Below, piece after piece: positions 6,973-13,987 of a stretch of DNA of 26,795 nt. The stretch comes from Deltaproteobacteria bacterium. GTDB lineage: Bacteria > Desulfobacterota > Desulfarculia > Desulfarculales > Desulfarculaceae. The position numbers and the translations under genes were made by a program. The notes below the pieces were generated by a model. The model was not told where the DNA came from. It did not search any database and worked only from the letters and a program-made list of their open reading frames with translations. Positions within the stretch are counted from its first letter, which is position 1. Each line of letters starts with the position of its first letter. The stretch is taken from positions 1-26,795 of the forward strand of contig JAHLLK010000078.1 of assembly GCA_020444165.1 (NCBI GenBank), given 5' to 3'.

Positions 6973-7611
6973 CTACACCTCCCCGCCCACGAGACTCAGC
7001 GGCCGGGCCTCGTCCAGGGCCACCAGGGCCCGGCGGGCCTCGTCCGGATCGTCACCGGTCAAGAGATCGCGCCCCAACAGATAGGGCACGCGGGGCGTCA
7101 GGCCCAGGTCGAAGCTGCGGCGGAACAGGTCCTCGAACAGCTCCAGCACGGCGCGGGAGGCGTTACCGAGCCAGATCTCCGCGTGGGCGGTGTCCCAGCA
7201 GACTTCATAGAGGTTGCTGGAGGGGGGGATGCGCCGGAGGAGGCTCAGGCGAACGCGCTCCTTGAGTTCTTCACGTTCGGAGCGGCCCAGCTTGCGCCCT
7301 TCGCGCGCCGCCCGGGCCTTGGCCGTCTCGATGCGCACGTACTTGTTCAGTATGGCGCCCGAGAGCCGGCGGCGGTCCACCCGCATGCCCAGCACGATGA
7401 AGGGGTCCAGGGCGTAGGAGGCAAAGGCGAAATCGGTGTCCAGAAAGTCCAGGGCCGAGGTCCAGCCCACGGCCAATTCTTCGGTGCCCTCCTCGATGTC
7501 CCGGAAGGCGAAGCGCCGGATGCGCTCGTCCACAAAACTCTTGAAATCCTCGGGTGTTTCCCCGCTCACCTTGAAACGGCTCAGGGTGGCGCTTCCCTTG
7601 ACCAGACCCAT
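6973..7611 (-). CDS. rdgC: RdgC-like recombination-associated protein, N-terminal half
   Basis: The protein has 212 residues and starts MGLVKGSATLSRFKV, like the RdgC-family proteins I recall from Geobacter and relatives. The middle segment, EREELKERVRLSLLRRIPPSS followed by YEVCWDTAHAEIWLG, matches E. coli RdgC's KDEVLHSLLPRAF...MMWIDTVNG order. RdgC (about 300 residues in E. coli) binds DNA and modulates RecA filament formation. Here the C-terminal part is missing from this ORF and appears in the coupled gene at 6455-6970, two bases after the stop. GAGGGGG precedes the ATG. The gene lies downstream of tldE in the same direction. Confidence 0.7.
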   Translation of the reverse strand: MGLVKGSATLSRFKVSGETPEDFKSFVDERIRRFAFRDIEEGTEELAVGWTSALDFLDTDFAFASYALDPFIVLGMRVDRRRLSGAILNKYVRIETAKARAAREGRKLGRSEREELKERVRLSLLRRIPPSSNLYEVCWDTAHAEIWLGNASRAVLELFEDLFRRSFDLGLTPRVPYLLGRDLLTGDDPDEARRALVALDEARPLSLVGGEV

Positions 7612-7643
7612 CCAGACCCCCTCTGGCGAATGGTGGAGGTTAC

Positions 7644-7669
7644 GGCCGGCGAGCCGGGGGCCGCCGGCC
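7644..7669 (-). terminator. GC-rich hairpin between tldE and the RdgC-like gene
   Basis: GGCCGGC (7644-7650) pairs with GCCGGCC (7663-7669). There is no T-tract on either side, so termination is doubtful. It may only be a stable structure in the tldE-rdgC intergenic RNA. Confidence 0.3.
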
Positions 7670-7742
7670 GCTACACCCTACCCCAGGCCCGGCCGCCTGG
7701 CAAGCCGGCTGCGGGCAGAGATCTCCGAGGCCCGGCGGCGGC

Positions 7743-9101
7743 TCACGCCCCGGCCAATTGCACCTCGCCAAAGGCCAGCGAGGGGGTGCGGGCGCGGGCG
7801 TAGGGGAAGGGATCGCCGCCCACCGCGGTGAGCATGTTCCACAGCTCGGACAGGTTGCCGGCCATGTTCATGCCGTCCACCGCGTGCACCGGCCGGCCGT
7901 CCTCGATCCACAGGCCCGAGAGCCCGTAGGAGTAGTCGCCGGTGGTGGGGTTGAAGTTGCCGCCCAGGAAGCTGGTCACGGCCAGTCCCTTTTTCAGGTT
8001 CTGGTACAGCCCCTCGAAGCCGTTTTTATGGCTGGAGGTGAGGATGAGGTTGCTGGAGGAGCCGGTGCTGGGGGGCAGCTTGAGCACCTTGCTGTGGTAG
8101 GTATCCAGGAAATAGTTTTTGAGAACGCCGGCTTGGATCACCGCCATTTTTTTGGCGGCCACCCCTTCCGCGTCATACCAGCGGGAGCCGAACCCCCCGG
8201 GCAGTTGCGGCTCGTCCCAGATGTCCAACAGCGGATGGGCCACGGCCTGGCCCAGCTTGCCGGCCAGGCAGCTTTTCTTCTGCTTCAGGGCCGGCCCGCC
8301 CAAGGGTCGCAGGAGATCGCTCACCAGGCGGCCGGCGGCCTGGTTCTCCACCACCAGGGGGAAGCGGCCCGAAGGCCCGGGCTTGGCCCCCATGAGGCGG
8401 GCGGCCCGGGCCGCGGCCTTGGCGGCGATGGCGGCCATGCGCTCCTCCCCGCCCAGGGCGGCCAGCTCCCGCTCGACCTCCCACCACCCGCCGGTGCGGC
8501 GCTTGGCGTCGCCGGCCGGGTCCAGGAACACCAGGTTGCAGCCCTCCACCGCGGCGGTCTCGGCCAACTGCCCCAGGAAGCCGTTGCTGGTGGCCAAGAG
8601 CTCGCGGGAGACCTCGGCCTGGGCCGCGCCCTGGCTGCTCACCAGTTTGGCCGCGGAGTTGCCGCCGGCCTCGCGGGCCAGCTCCTCCAGGCGCCGGGCC
8701 TTGGCCAGCCAGGTCTCGGCCGCGGGCTCGGCCAGGGCCGGGTCGAAAACCTTCAGGTCCGGGGCCGGGGGCCGGGCCAGGCGGGCGGGATCGGCCAGGC
8801 CGCGGTCCGGGTCCGGAGCCAGGGTGCGGGTCAGGGCCGCCGCCTCCTGCACGAATTTCCGCAGGGTGCCCTGGCCCAGGTCGCTGGTGGAGTGCACCGC
8901 GTAGCGCCCGTCCAGGAACAGGGTGAGAGAGAGGCCCTGTTTGCTGGAGGCCGAGGCCTTTTCCAGCTCGCCGTCCCGGAAGGCCGCCTCCACGAAACGG
9001 GAGCGCTTCACGTCCACGGCTGCGGCCTGGGCTCCGGCCGCCTGGGCCCGTTCCAGGGTGAACTCGGCCAACTCGGTCATCTGGCTGAATATCTCAGGCA
9101 T
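7743..9101 (-). CDS. tldE: TldE/PmbA subunit of the TldD-TldE metalloprotease
   Basis: The 452-residue length and content fit PmbA/TldE. Supporting features are an N-terminal helical region (LAEFTLERAQAAGAQAAAVDVKR), the family's central beta-rich part, and a C-terminal region with SSSNLILTSSHKNGFEGLYQ, GLAVTSFLGGNFNPTTGDYSYGLSGLWIEDG and VHAVDGMNMAGNLSELWNMLTAVGGD. TldE lacks the zinc motif and pairs with TldD to cleave unfolded or modified peptides, such as microcin B17 precursors and antitoxin CcdA in E. coli. It overlaps the end of tldD by eight bases. No signal peptide is seen, in contrast to its partner. Confidence 0.92.
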   Translation of the reverse strand: MPEIFSQMTELAEFTLERAQAAGAQAAAVDVKRSRFVEAAFRDGELEKASASSKQGLSLTLFLDGRYAVHSTSDLGQGTLRKFVQEAAALTRTLAPDPDRGLADPARLARPPAPDLKVFDPALAEPAAETWLAKARRLEELAREAGGNSAAKLVSSQGAAQAEVSRELLATSNGFLGQLAETAAVEGCNLVFLDPAGDAKRRTGGWWEVERELAALGGEERMAAIAAKAAARAARLMGAKPGPSGRFPLVVENQAAGRLVSDLLRPLGGPALKQKKSCLAGKLGQAVAHPLLDIWDEPQLPGGFGSRWYDAEGVAAKKMAVIQAGVLKNYFLDTYHSKVLKLPPSTGSSSNLILTSSHKNGFEGLYQNLKKGLAVTSFLGGNFNPTTGDYSYGLSGLWIEDGRPVHAVDGMNMAGNLSELWNMLTAVGGDPFPYARARTPSLAFGEVQLAGA

Positions 9102-10689
9102 CGCACGCGCCTCCCACGGTCAGGGCCGAGACCAATGTGGTGGGCAGCCCTTGGCTGACGGGCACGCTCTGGCCCAGCTTGCCGCACATATACCCCCCGG
9201 TGGCCAGGGCCAGGTCGTGGCCCACCATGGTGATGCGGGCCAGCGCCTGGGGGCCGTTGCCCACCACGTTGAGGTCCTTCACCGGGTGGGTCTTCCGGCC
9301 GTTCTCCACCGCCCAGCCGGTTTTCACGAAAAAGCTGAAATCCCCGGCTCCGATGTTCACCTGGCCGTTGGTGAATTGCCGGGCGTAGAGGCCCTTTTTC
9401 ACCGCGGCCAGGATCTCGGCGGGGTCGTGGGGGCCGGGCTCCATGAAAGTGGCCCGCATGCGGGGCATGGGGGCGTGCTGGTAGCTCTGGCGGCGGCCCG
9501 AGCCGGTGGAAGCCGTCTTGTACCAGCGGGCCGAGAGCCGGTCGTGCAGGAAGGACACCAGCTTGCCTTTGTCCACCAACACGGTGCGGCGGGAGTCCGC
9601 GCCCTCGTCGTCAAAATTGATGGCCCCGTGAGAGCCCGGGATGGTGCCGTCATCCACCACGGTGACCAGGGGCCCGGCCACTTTCTGGCCCAGGCGTTCG
9701 GCATAGGTGCTGATGCCGCGGCGGTTGAAATCCGCCTCCAGGCCGTGGCCGATGGCCTCGTGCAAGAGGATGCCGGCCGAGCCCGCGGCCAAAATCACCG
9801 GCATCTCGCCGGCCGGCAGCGGCCGCGCCTCGAACTGCAACATGGTGTTTTCCGCCGCAACGTCGGCCAGTTGGTCCAGGGCGTCCGGGGAGTACATCTC
9901 CAGCCCGGCCCGGGCCGAGAGATCCTGTTGCCCGCTCTCCGTGCGGCCGTTCCGCTCGGCCACCGCGCTGGCGTAGAGCCCGCTGCGGGGCCGCAGATCG
10001 GCCCGCTTCACCCCCTCGCTGGTGAGCACCAGCACCCGGCTCACCGAGTCGCTGAGCTGCAACAAGGTCTTGGAGATGGCGGGATCGGCCTTTCGGAGCC
10101 GGGTCTCCACCCGGGCCAGGAGATCCATGCGCGCCTGGGCTCCGGCCTGGGGCCAGGGCTTCTGCATGGGGTAGAAGTCCGGCGAGGCGGCGAAGCTGGG
10201 CCCCACCACTTCGATCCCCCGGGCGCCGGGGGCCTGCTTGCCGGCCCGGGCCAGGGCGGCGGCGGCGCGGGCCGTGGCCAAAAGCTCGGGCATCTCCAGG
10301 ATCTGGCTGAAGGCATAGCCGGTCTGCTCGCCCTGGAGCACTCGCACCCCCAGGCCCAGGCCCACCGCAGTGTAGGCCCGGTTCACCTGCCCATCTTCCA
10401 TGACCAGCCAGGAGCCCACGGTGTGCTGCAAATAGAGGTCGGCGTAATCGCCGCCTCCCCCCAGGGCCGCGGCGAGGAGACGGCGGAGGGCAGTGTCGTC
10501 CAGGCCAAAGGAAGCGGCAAAATATTCCGCCGGCAAGGGGGCCTGGGCGGCCAGGGCCGTGGCGGGGTCCAGGACCCGGCCCAGCCAGGTGGGCAGAGCC
10601 ACGCCAGCCGCGCAGGTGGCCAGCATGAAGTCCCGCCGGTTGAGGCCGCCGGGCTGGGCGGCCGAGGATTCGGGGAAGAGATCGTGCAT
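9094..10689 (-). CDS. tldD: TldD metalloprotease with twin-arginine signal
   Basis: I chose the ATG at 10689 (531 residues), with GGAG eight bases upstream. The reading frame continues open to 10782 but the extra part looks like GC-rich spacer. Residues 16-38 (LNRRDFMLATCAAGVALPTW) are a twin-arginine signal: RR followed by D-F-M and a hydrophobic core. The rest is TldD: the zinc motif HEAIGH lies at about 310-315 in LLHEAIGHGLEADF, followed by TVVDDGTIPGSHGAINFDDEG and a C-terminal GNGPQALARITMVGHDL block. TldD with TldE degrades small unfolded peptides. E. coli TldD is cytosolic; a Tat signal here would predict export or membrane anchoring. A candidate promoter lies at 10819-10846. Confidence 0.9.
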   Translation of the reverse strand: MHDLFPESSAAQPGGLNRRDFMLATCAAGVALPTWLGRVLDPATALAAQAPLPAEYFAASFGLDDTALRRLLAAALGGGGDYADLYLQHTVGSWLVMEDGQVNRAYTAVGLGLGVRVLQGEQTGYAFSQILEMPELLATARAAAALARAGKQAPGARGIEVVGPSFAASPDFYPMQKPWPQAGAQARMDLLARVETRLRKADPAISKTLLQLSDSVSRVLVLTSEGVKRADLRPRSGLYASAVAERNGRTESGQQDLSARAGLEMYSPDALDQLADVAAENTMLQFEARPLPAGEMPVILAAGSAGILLHEAIGHGLEADFNRRGISTYAERLGQKVAGPLVTVVDDGTIPGSHGAINFDDEGADSRRTVLVDKGKLVSFLHDRLSARWYKTASTGSGRRQSYQHAPMPRMRATFMEPGPHDPAEILAAVKKGLYARQFTNGQVNIGAGDFSFFVKTGWAVENGRKTHPVKDLNVVGNGPQALARITMVGHDLALATGGYMCGKLGQSVPVSQGLPTTLVSALTVGGACDA

Positions 10690-10818
10690 CAAGGGCTCCG
10701 TTCCCGCCGAGGGGCGCGGAGGTTCGGCCCCGCGGCCCCGGGCGGCCCGGGCGCGGCTCTGGGGGAGCGGCCCGGCTGGCAAAGGTGGCGGCCGGGGAGG
10801 TCCCGGCCCTATTCCCTA

Positions 10819-10846
10819 TAATTAGCATCCCCCGGGCCGGCGGCAA
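10819..10846 (-). promoter_or_regulatory. Candidate promoter for tldD-tldE
   Basis: On the minus strand TTGCCG (10841-10846) and TAATTA (10819-10824) are separated by 16 bases, about 130 bases before the tldD ATG. It lies in the divergent gap with the lytic transglycosylase gene. Confidence 0.35.
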
Positions 10847-10921
10847 GCCCCAGATGTTGGCGCGAATATTGCAACGTTTTTCGCAGAAAATGCGCAGCCA
10901 GGCACTCTGGAGGACCCTTTC

Positions 10922-11818
10922 ATGACCGCGAGAGCCATCATGTCTCAGGCGACGCCCCCGGCCGGACGCGGCAATCAGCCCGCATCCGCCAGCCGGCGCG
11001 GCGACCGCACCGAGCTGAGCGGGCTCATCCGAGCCGCCATCGAGCGCGGCGACGACAAACTCCTGGCCCGCATCTCCGAGCTGATGCTCTCCCAAGCCAC
11101 CGCCGCGGCCGAGACCATAGGCAGCGCCTCCGCGGCCAGTTCCGCCGCCGCCGGCCTGCCCGCGGCCTCGCCGTCCCGCGCCCTGACCCAGGGCTACGGC
11201 AGCCTGCCCCCCGCGGCCCAGGAGGCCCTGGCCGCCTTGCCGCCGTCCGCCGCCGGGGCCCAGGCCCGCACCTACGGCGCCCTGCCCGCCGAGACCGCCC
11301 CCGCCACACCCGCCCCGGTGGTCAGCCAACCAGTCTACCAGCCCACCCTGTACAGCCCGCCGGACGGCGTCGAAACCATGGCGCCCCGCGCCCAGGCCGC
11401 CTTGCTGGAACGCAACAACCGTCAAAAGCTTGACGAACTGGTGGGCAAAACCGCGCGCAAAGAAGGTTTGGACCCGGCCCTGGTAAAAGCTGTGGTCACC
11501 GCGGAAAGCGATTTCGACCCCTACGCCCAGTCGGGGGCCGGGGCCATGGGCCTCATGCAGCTCATGCCCGAGACGGCCAAGGACCTGGGCGTGACCAATC
11601 CCTGGGACCCCCAGCAGAACGTGGAAGCCGGCACCCGCTACCTGAAATCCATGCTGGACCGCTTTGGCGGCGACCTGAACCGGGCGCTGTCCGCCTACAA
11701 CTGGGGCCCCAACAACGTGGAGAAAGGGGGAGTCCTCCCCCGGGAAACCCGGGAATACGTGGCCAAGGTGTTGAACCTCCGCCGGCTTTACACCGAGGGC
11801 TTCAGCACCTCGGTCTGA
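10922..11818 (+). CDS. Lytic transglycosylase (SLT domain), no obvious export signal
   Basis: The 298-residue protein starts at an ATG preceded by GGAGGA. Residues 1-165 are low-complexity, rich in alanine, proline and serine, with two similar short motifs (YGSLPPAAQ and YGALPAE). Residues about 170-290 are a soluble-lytic-transglycosylase domain: catalytic Glu 195 in VTAESDFDP, then SGAGAMGLMQLMP, NVEAGTRYL and ALSAYNWGP. The enzyme cleaves the MurNAc-GlcNAc linkage of peptidoglycan with anhydro-product formation. No Sec or Tat signal or membrane segment is evident, so it may be exported by a flagellar or secretion apparatus or act in an assembly. It stands alone, divergent from tldD. Confidence 0.88.
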   Translation: MTARAIMSQATPPAGRGNQPASASRRGDRTELSGLIRAAIERGDDKLLARISELMLSQATAAAETIGSASAASSAAAGLPAASPSRALTQGYGSLPPAAQEALAALPPSAAGAQARTYGALPAETAPATPAPVVSQPVYQPTLYSPPDGVETMAPRAQAALLERNNRQKLDELVGKTARKEGLDPALVKAVVTAESDFDPYAQSGAGAMGLMQLMPETAKDLGVTNPWDPQQNVEAGTRYLKSMLDRFGGDLNRALSAYNWGPNNVEKGGVLPRETREYVAKVLNLRRLYTEGFSTSV

Positions 11819-11968
11819 GCGCCCCCCTCGCATCCTCTCCCAACGCGAACCTCCGGTTGGCCTGACGCGGCCTAGCCTGGCCGACGGTGGCAACCGCGGC
11901 GTCCTGCCCGCAGGGGCCCCCCACCTCCGCCGATCCCGGATTCCTGACCGTCGGAACTGCCCTGGCCC

Positions 11969-11997
11969 TTGACCCGGCGGCTTTTCAACCCTAACTT
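11969..11997 (+). promoter_or_regulatory. Candidate promoter for the 105-residue protein gene
   Basis: TTGACC (11969-11974) and TAACTT (11992-11997) are separated by 17 bases. A transcript starting near 12004 would exclude the ATG at 11998 and favours translation from 12064. Confidence 0.35.
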
Positions 11998-12063
11998 ATG
12001 TCGACAGCGGCGGCCGGGGGTCCGGCCGTGAATCCTCACTTACCCCAGGAGCCGGATAGAGTT

Positions 12064-12381
12064 ATGGCGAAGAAGAACCAAGAAGTTAACCCCGAGGATT
12101 TCGTGTGGGTGCTGACCGAGTTCAAGGGAGTGGATGAGGAGAACTTCGTCGGGCTCACCGGCCCCCGGGGCGAGGATTTCGTGCCGGTGACCCGGGACCG
12201 GGAAGAAGCCCAGGCGCTGTTGGCCCGCATCCCCGCCCGCACCGAGGAGGGCTGGAAACGCCAGGTGGAGACCATCCACCGGGACGACATCATCCACCAG
12301 GCCAACCAGCGGGGCTTTGCCGTGTACCTGGTCTCGCCCGAGGGCCGCATCGAGGAAGTGCTCACGGGAGACCGCTTGTAA
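12064..12381 (+). CDS. Hypothetical protein, 105 residues
   Basis: I do not recognise this protein. I prefer the ATG at 12064: AGGAG lies upstream, the product starts MAKKNQEVNPEDF, and the alternative start at 11998 adds a GC-rich tail and overlaps a promoter match. It is a soluble alpha/beta protein with charged patches, FVWVLTEFKGVDEENFVGL at the start and FAVYLVSPEGRIEEVLTG at the end. It lies 55 bases upstream of the hydrogenase maturation genes in the same direction, so co-transcription is possible. A GC-rich hairpin-forming stretch without a T-tract lies between. Confidence 0.7.
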   Translation: MAKKNQEVNPEDFVWVLTEFKGVDEENFVGLTGPRGEDFVPVTRDREEAQALLARIPARTEEGWKRQVETIHRDDIIHQANQRGFAVYLVSPEGRIEEVLTGDRL

Positions 12382-12436
12382 ACCCCACCGGGACCCGGCT
12401 CGCCCGGGGGGGCGGGGTCTGATATAATCACCAGCC

Positions 12437-12979
12437 ATGAAAGAGAATCTTCCGCGCATATTGGTGATGGGGGTGGGCAACGTGCTGCTCCGCGACGAAG
12501 GCGTGGGGGTGCGGGTGCTCAACGAGTTCGTGGCCCGCTACGACACCCCGCCGGAGGTCCGGCTGGTGGAGGGCGGGGTTCTGGGCCTCAACCTCATGCC
12601 CACCATGATGGAAGCCGACAAGGTGGTGGTGGTGGACGCGGTACGGGGCGGCGATGAGCCGGGAACCCTGTACCGTTTTGCCTGGGAATGCAAACCAGCC
12701 CACATCCAATACAAGGACAGCCTGCACCAGATCGACTTGATGGAAACCATGGGCACCCTGCCCCTGGTGGGCGACCCGCCCGAGGTCGTGGTGTTGGGTG
12801 TGGAATACGAAGATATCGACAACTGGGGCATTGGCCTGACCCCCAAAGTGGAGCAGGCGGTGCCCCATCTGGTGGAAATGCTGGCCGAGGAGCTGCGACA
12901 ACTGGGAGCGGCGATCGAGGCCAAGGAAAAACCGGAGGCGGTGGCTAATGTGTTTGGCCGTACCAGCGAAGGTTCTTGA
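12437..12979 (+). CDS. Hydrogenase maturation endopeptidase (HyaD/HybD family)
   Basis: The 180-residue protein fits the family, which removes the C-terminal peptide of the NiFe-hydrogenase large subunit after nickel insertion. GVGNVLLRDEGVG at 12-24 is the signature. The three nickel-contact residues of HybD (Glu, Asp, His) correspond to Glu 21, Asp 67 (VVVVDAV) and His 97. It heads a coupled trio: hypC starts 32 bases inside its 3' end. No good Shine-Dalgarno precedes the ATG; a TATAAT sits only nine bases upstream. The structural hydrogenase genes are not in this window, so the exact substrate (HyaD, HybD or HupD type) cannot be named. Confidence 0.93.
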   Translation: MKENLPRILVMGVGNVLLRDEGVGVRVLNEFVARYDTPPEVRLVEGGVLGLNLMPTMMEADKVVVVDAVRGGDEPGTLYRFAWECKPAHIQYKDSLHQIDLMETMGTLPLVGDPPEVVVLGVEYEDIDNWGIGLTPKVEQAVPHLVEMLAEELRQLGAAIEAKEKPEAVANVFGRTSEGS

Positions 12980-13187
12980 GCTGAACGACGGGATGGCCCG
13001 CATCGCGCTGGGCGGTGTGGAGCGCACGGTCAGCGGGCTGTTGGTGCCCGACTTGGCCGTGGGAGATTACGTGATCACCCATGCCGGTTTTGCCTTGCAC
13101 AAGGTCGACGAACAGGAGGCCATGGCCTCCCTGGAGTTGATGCGCCAGTTGGCGGCCAGCCAGGTCCACTCGGAGAGCGGAGAATGA
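12948..13187 (+). CDS. hypC: Hydrogenase assembly chaperone HypC
   Basis: The 79-residue protein begins MCLAVPAKV, the diagnostic HypC/HybG start in which Cys 2 contacts the hydrogenase precursor and the HypD-bound Fe(CN)2CO unit. The remaining sequence is the expected small beta-barrel (GMARIALGGVERTVSGLL, VGDYVITHAGFALHKVDEQEA) with a C-terminal helix. It overlaps the protease gene upstream and overlaps the zinc-ribbon gene downstream by ATGA, indicating one coupled transcript. No hypD, hypE, hypA or hypB is nearby. Confidence 0.95.
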   Translation: MCLAVPAKVLELNDGMARIALGGVERTVSGLLVPDLAVGDYVITHAGFALHKVDEQEAMASLELMRQLAASQVHSESGE

Positions 13188-13411
13188 TGTTGGAAGAAAA
13201 AACCGCCCGCAAGGAAAAGGTCTGCCAGGAAGAGCAGTGCGTGGAGCAGTGGGAGGAAATGCCCCTGGAGCTGAAAAACGGCTGCGCCGCGTTTGTCTAT
13301 TGCCCCTTTTGCGCCAATGAGATGATCACCAGATGTTCCGCCTGCGGCGAATCCATCCATGACGTGGGCTTCAAGTATTGCCCCTGGTGCGGCGCGCGCT
13401 TCCTGGAGTAA
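13184..13411 (+). CDS. Small double zinc-ribbon protein in the hyp operon
   Basis: This is a 75-residue protein with nine cysteines. The pairs Cys 40/43, 51/54 and 66/69 are CxxC knuckles in YCPFCANEM, RCSACGES and YCPWCGARF, while Cys 14, 19 and 34 lie in the helical start. The layout can bind one or two zinc ions. Its ATGA coupling to hypC suggests a part in hydrogenase maturation, such as a metal-handling or scaffold role, although it is not HypA (no MHE start). I know no named family for it. A strong terminator follows. Confidence 0.8.
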   Translation: MMLEEKTARKEKVCQEEQCVEQWEEMPLELKNGCAAFVYCPFCANEMITRCSACGESIHDVGFKYCPWCGARFLE

Positions 13412-13443
13412 CCCCGCCGCGCGCCAGTCCTACCTGTCTGCCA

Positions 13444-13473
13444 GGGGGCGGCCTCGCGCCGCCCCCTTTCTTT
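13444..13473 (+). terminator. Intrinsic terminator of the hydrogenase maturation operon
   Basis: GGGGGCGGC (13444-13452) pairs perfectly with GCCGCCCCC (13458-13466) around CTCGC and is followed by TTTCTTT. It lies 32 bases after the zinc-ribbon stop codon. Confidence 0.85.
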
Positions 13474-13987
13474 ATGCCCCTGCCTTCCCAAGCCACCCCA
13501 AGCCGGGTTCCCCGGCCCCGGGGCCGGTTTGACCGGCCACGGCGGAGGCGCCCCTCCCTGGAAGCCCCGCCCTGGCCCCCCGCGCACCGCGCGCCCAGGC
13601 GGGGCGGTGCGCAGGGTCTCCCAACAAGTCACAGGCTCGCGGGGGAGGGGTCACGGGGCCACCGCCAAGCTGTTTGGCAACAGCCTGTTCTTTGTGGTTT
13701 TCTTGGCCTGCCCGATTTGTTACATTAGGGGTGACTCCTACCAAGCAGTGCTGGCGACGGGGGTGGCCGGGGCGGCGGCACATCCGCCGCGGGTGGGGGA
13801 TATGGTCAGGGCTTCCGTCAGATAACCCATCGCCATAACCGAACTTCATCTCGCAGCAGGCAAGGGCGGACCAGGTCGTTTGCCCCTACGGTCTCGACGC
13901 CGCGAGGGCGAGATTGCTTTATCCTCTTTCCCAGGTCACGGCCGCCGGGGTGTCCGGCGGCAGGGGCGGCTCCCCCAAGGCAGGGTC
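13474..13987. other. Gene-free stretch of about 510 bases with a strong hairpin
   Basis: I see no credible coding region. GCGCACCGC (13582-13590) pairs perfectly with GCGGTGCGC (13604-13612), and the segment 13640-13900 is less GC-biased than its surroundings. A small RNA or the long leader of the response-regulator gene could lie here, but I recognise no known RNA family. Confidence 0.4.

Noticed and set aside
7758..9158. Long plus-strand open frame over tldE
   Set aside because: It is antisense to a clear TldE gene; GC-rich third positions keep the opposite frame open, and the translation is glycine/glutamine-rich without motifs.
8923..11893. Long open frames over tldD on both strands (632 and 747 codons)
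   Set aside because: They overlap the well-supported tldD and lytic transglycosylase genes and read as low-complexity shadow sequence.
11998..12063. Upstream ATG extension of the 105-residue protein
   Set aside because: It overlaps a promoter match, has no Shine-Dalgarno, and adds only low-complexity sequence.
12423..12428. TATAAT nine bases before the hydrogenase protease ATG, as a promoter
   Set aside because: It would give an almost leaderless transcript and has no -35 match; chance in a short spacer is as likely.
13880..13987. Upstream extension of the response regulator
   Set aside because: The receiver domain begins exactly at the ATG at 13988; the preceding codons are basic and domain-free.
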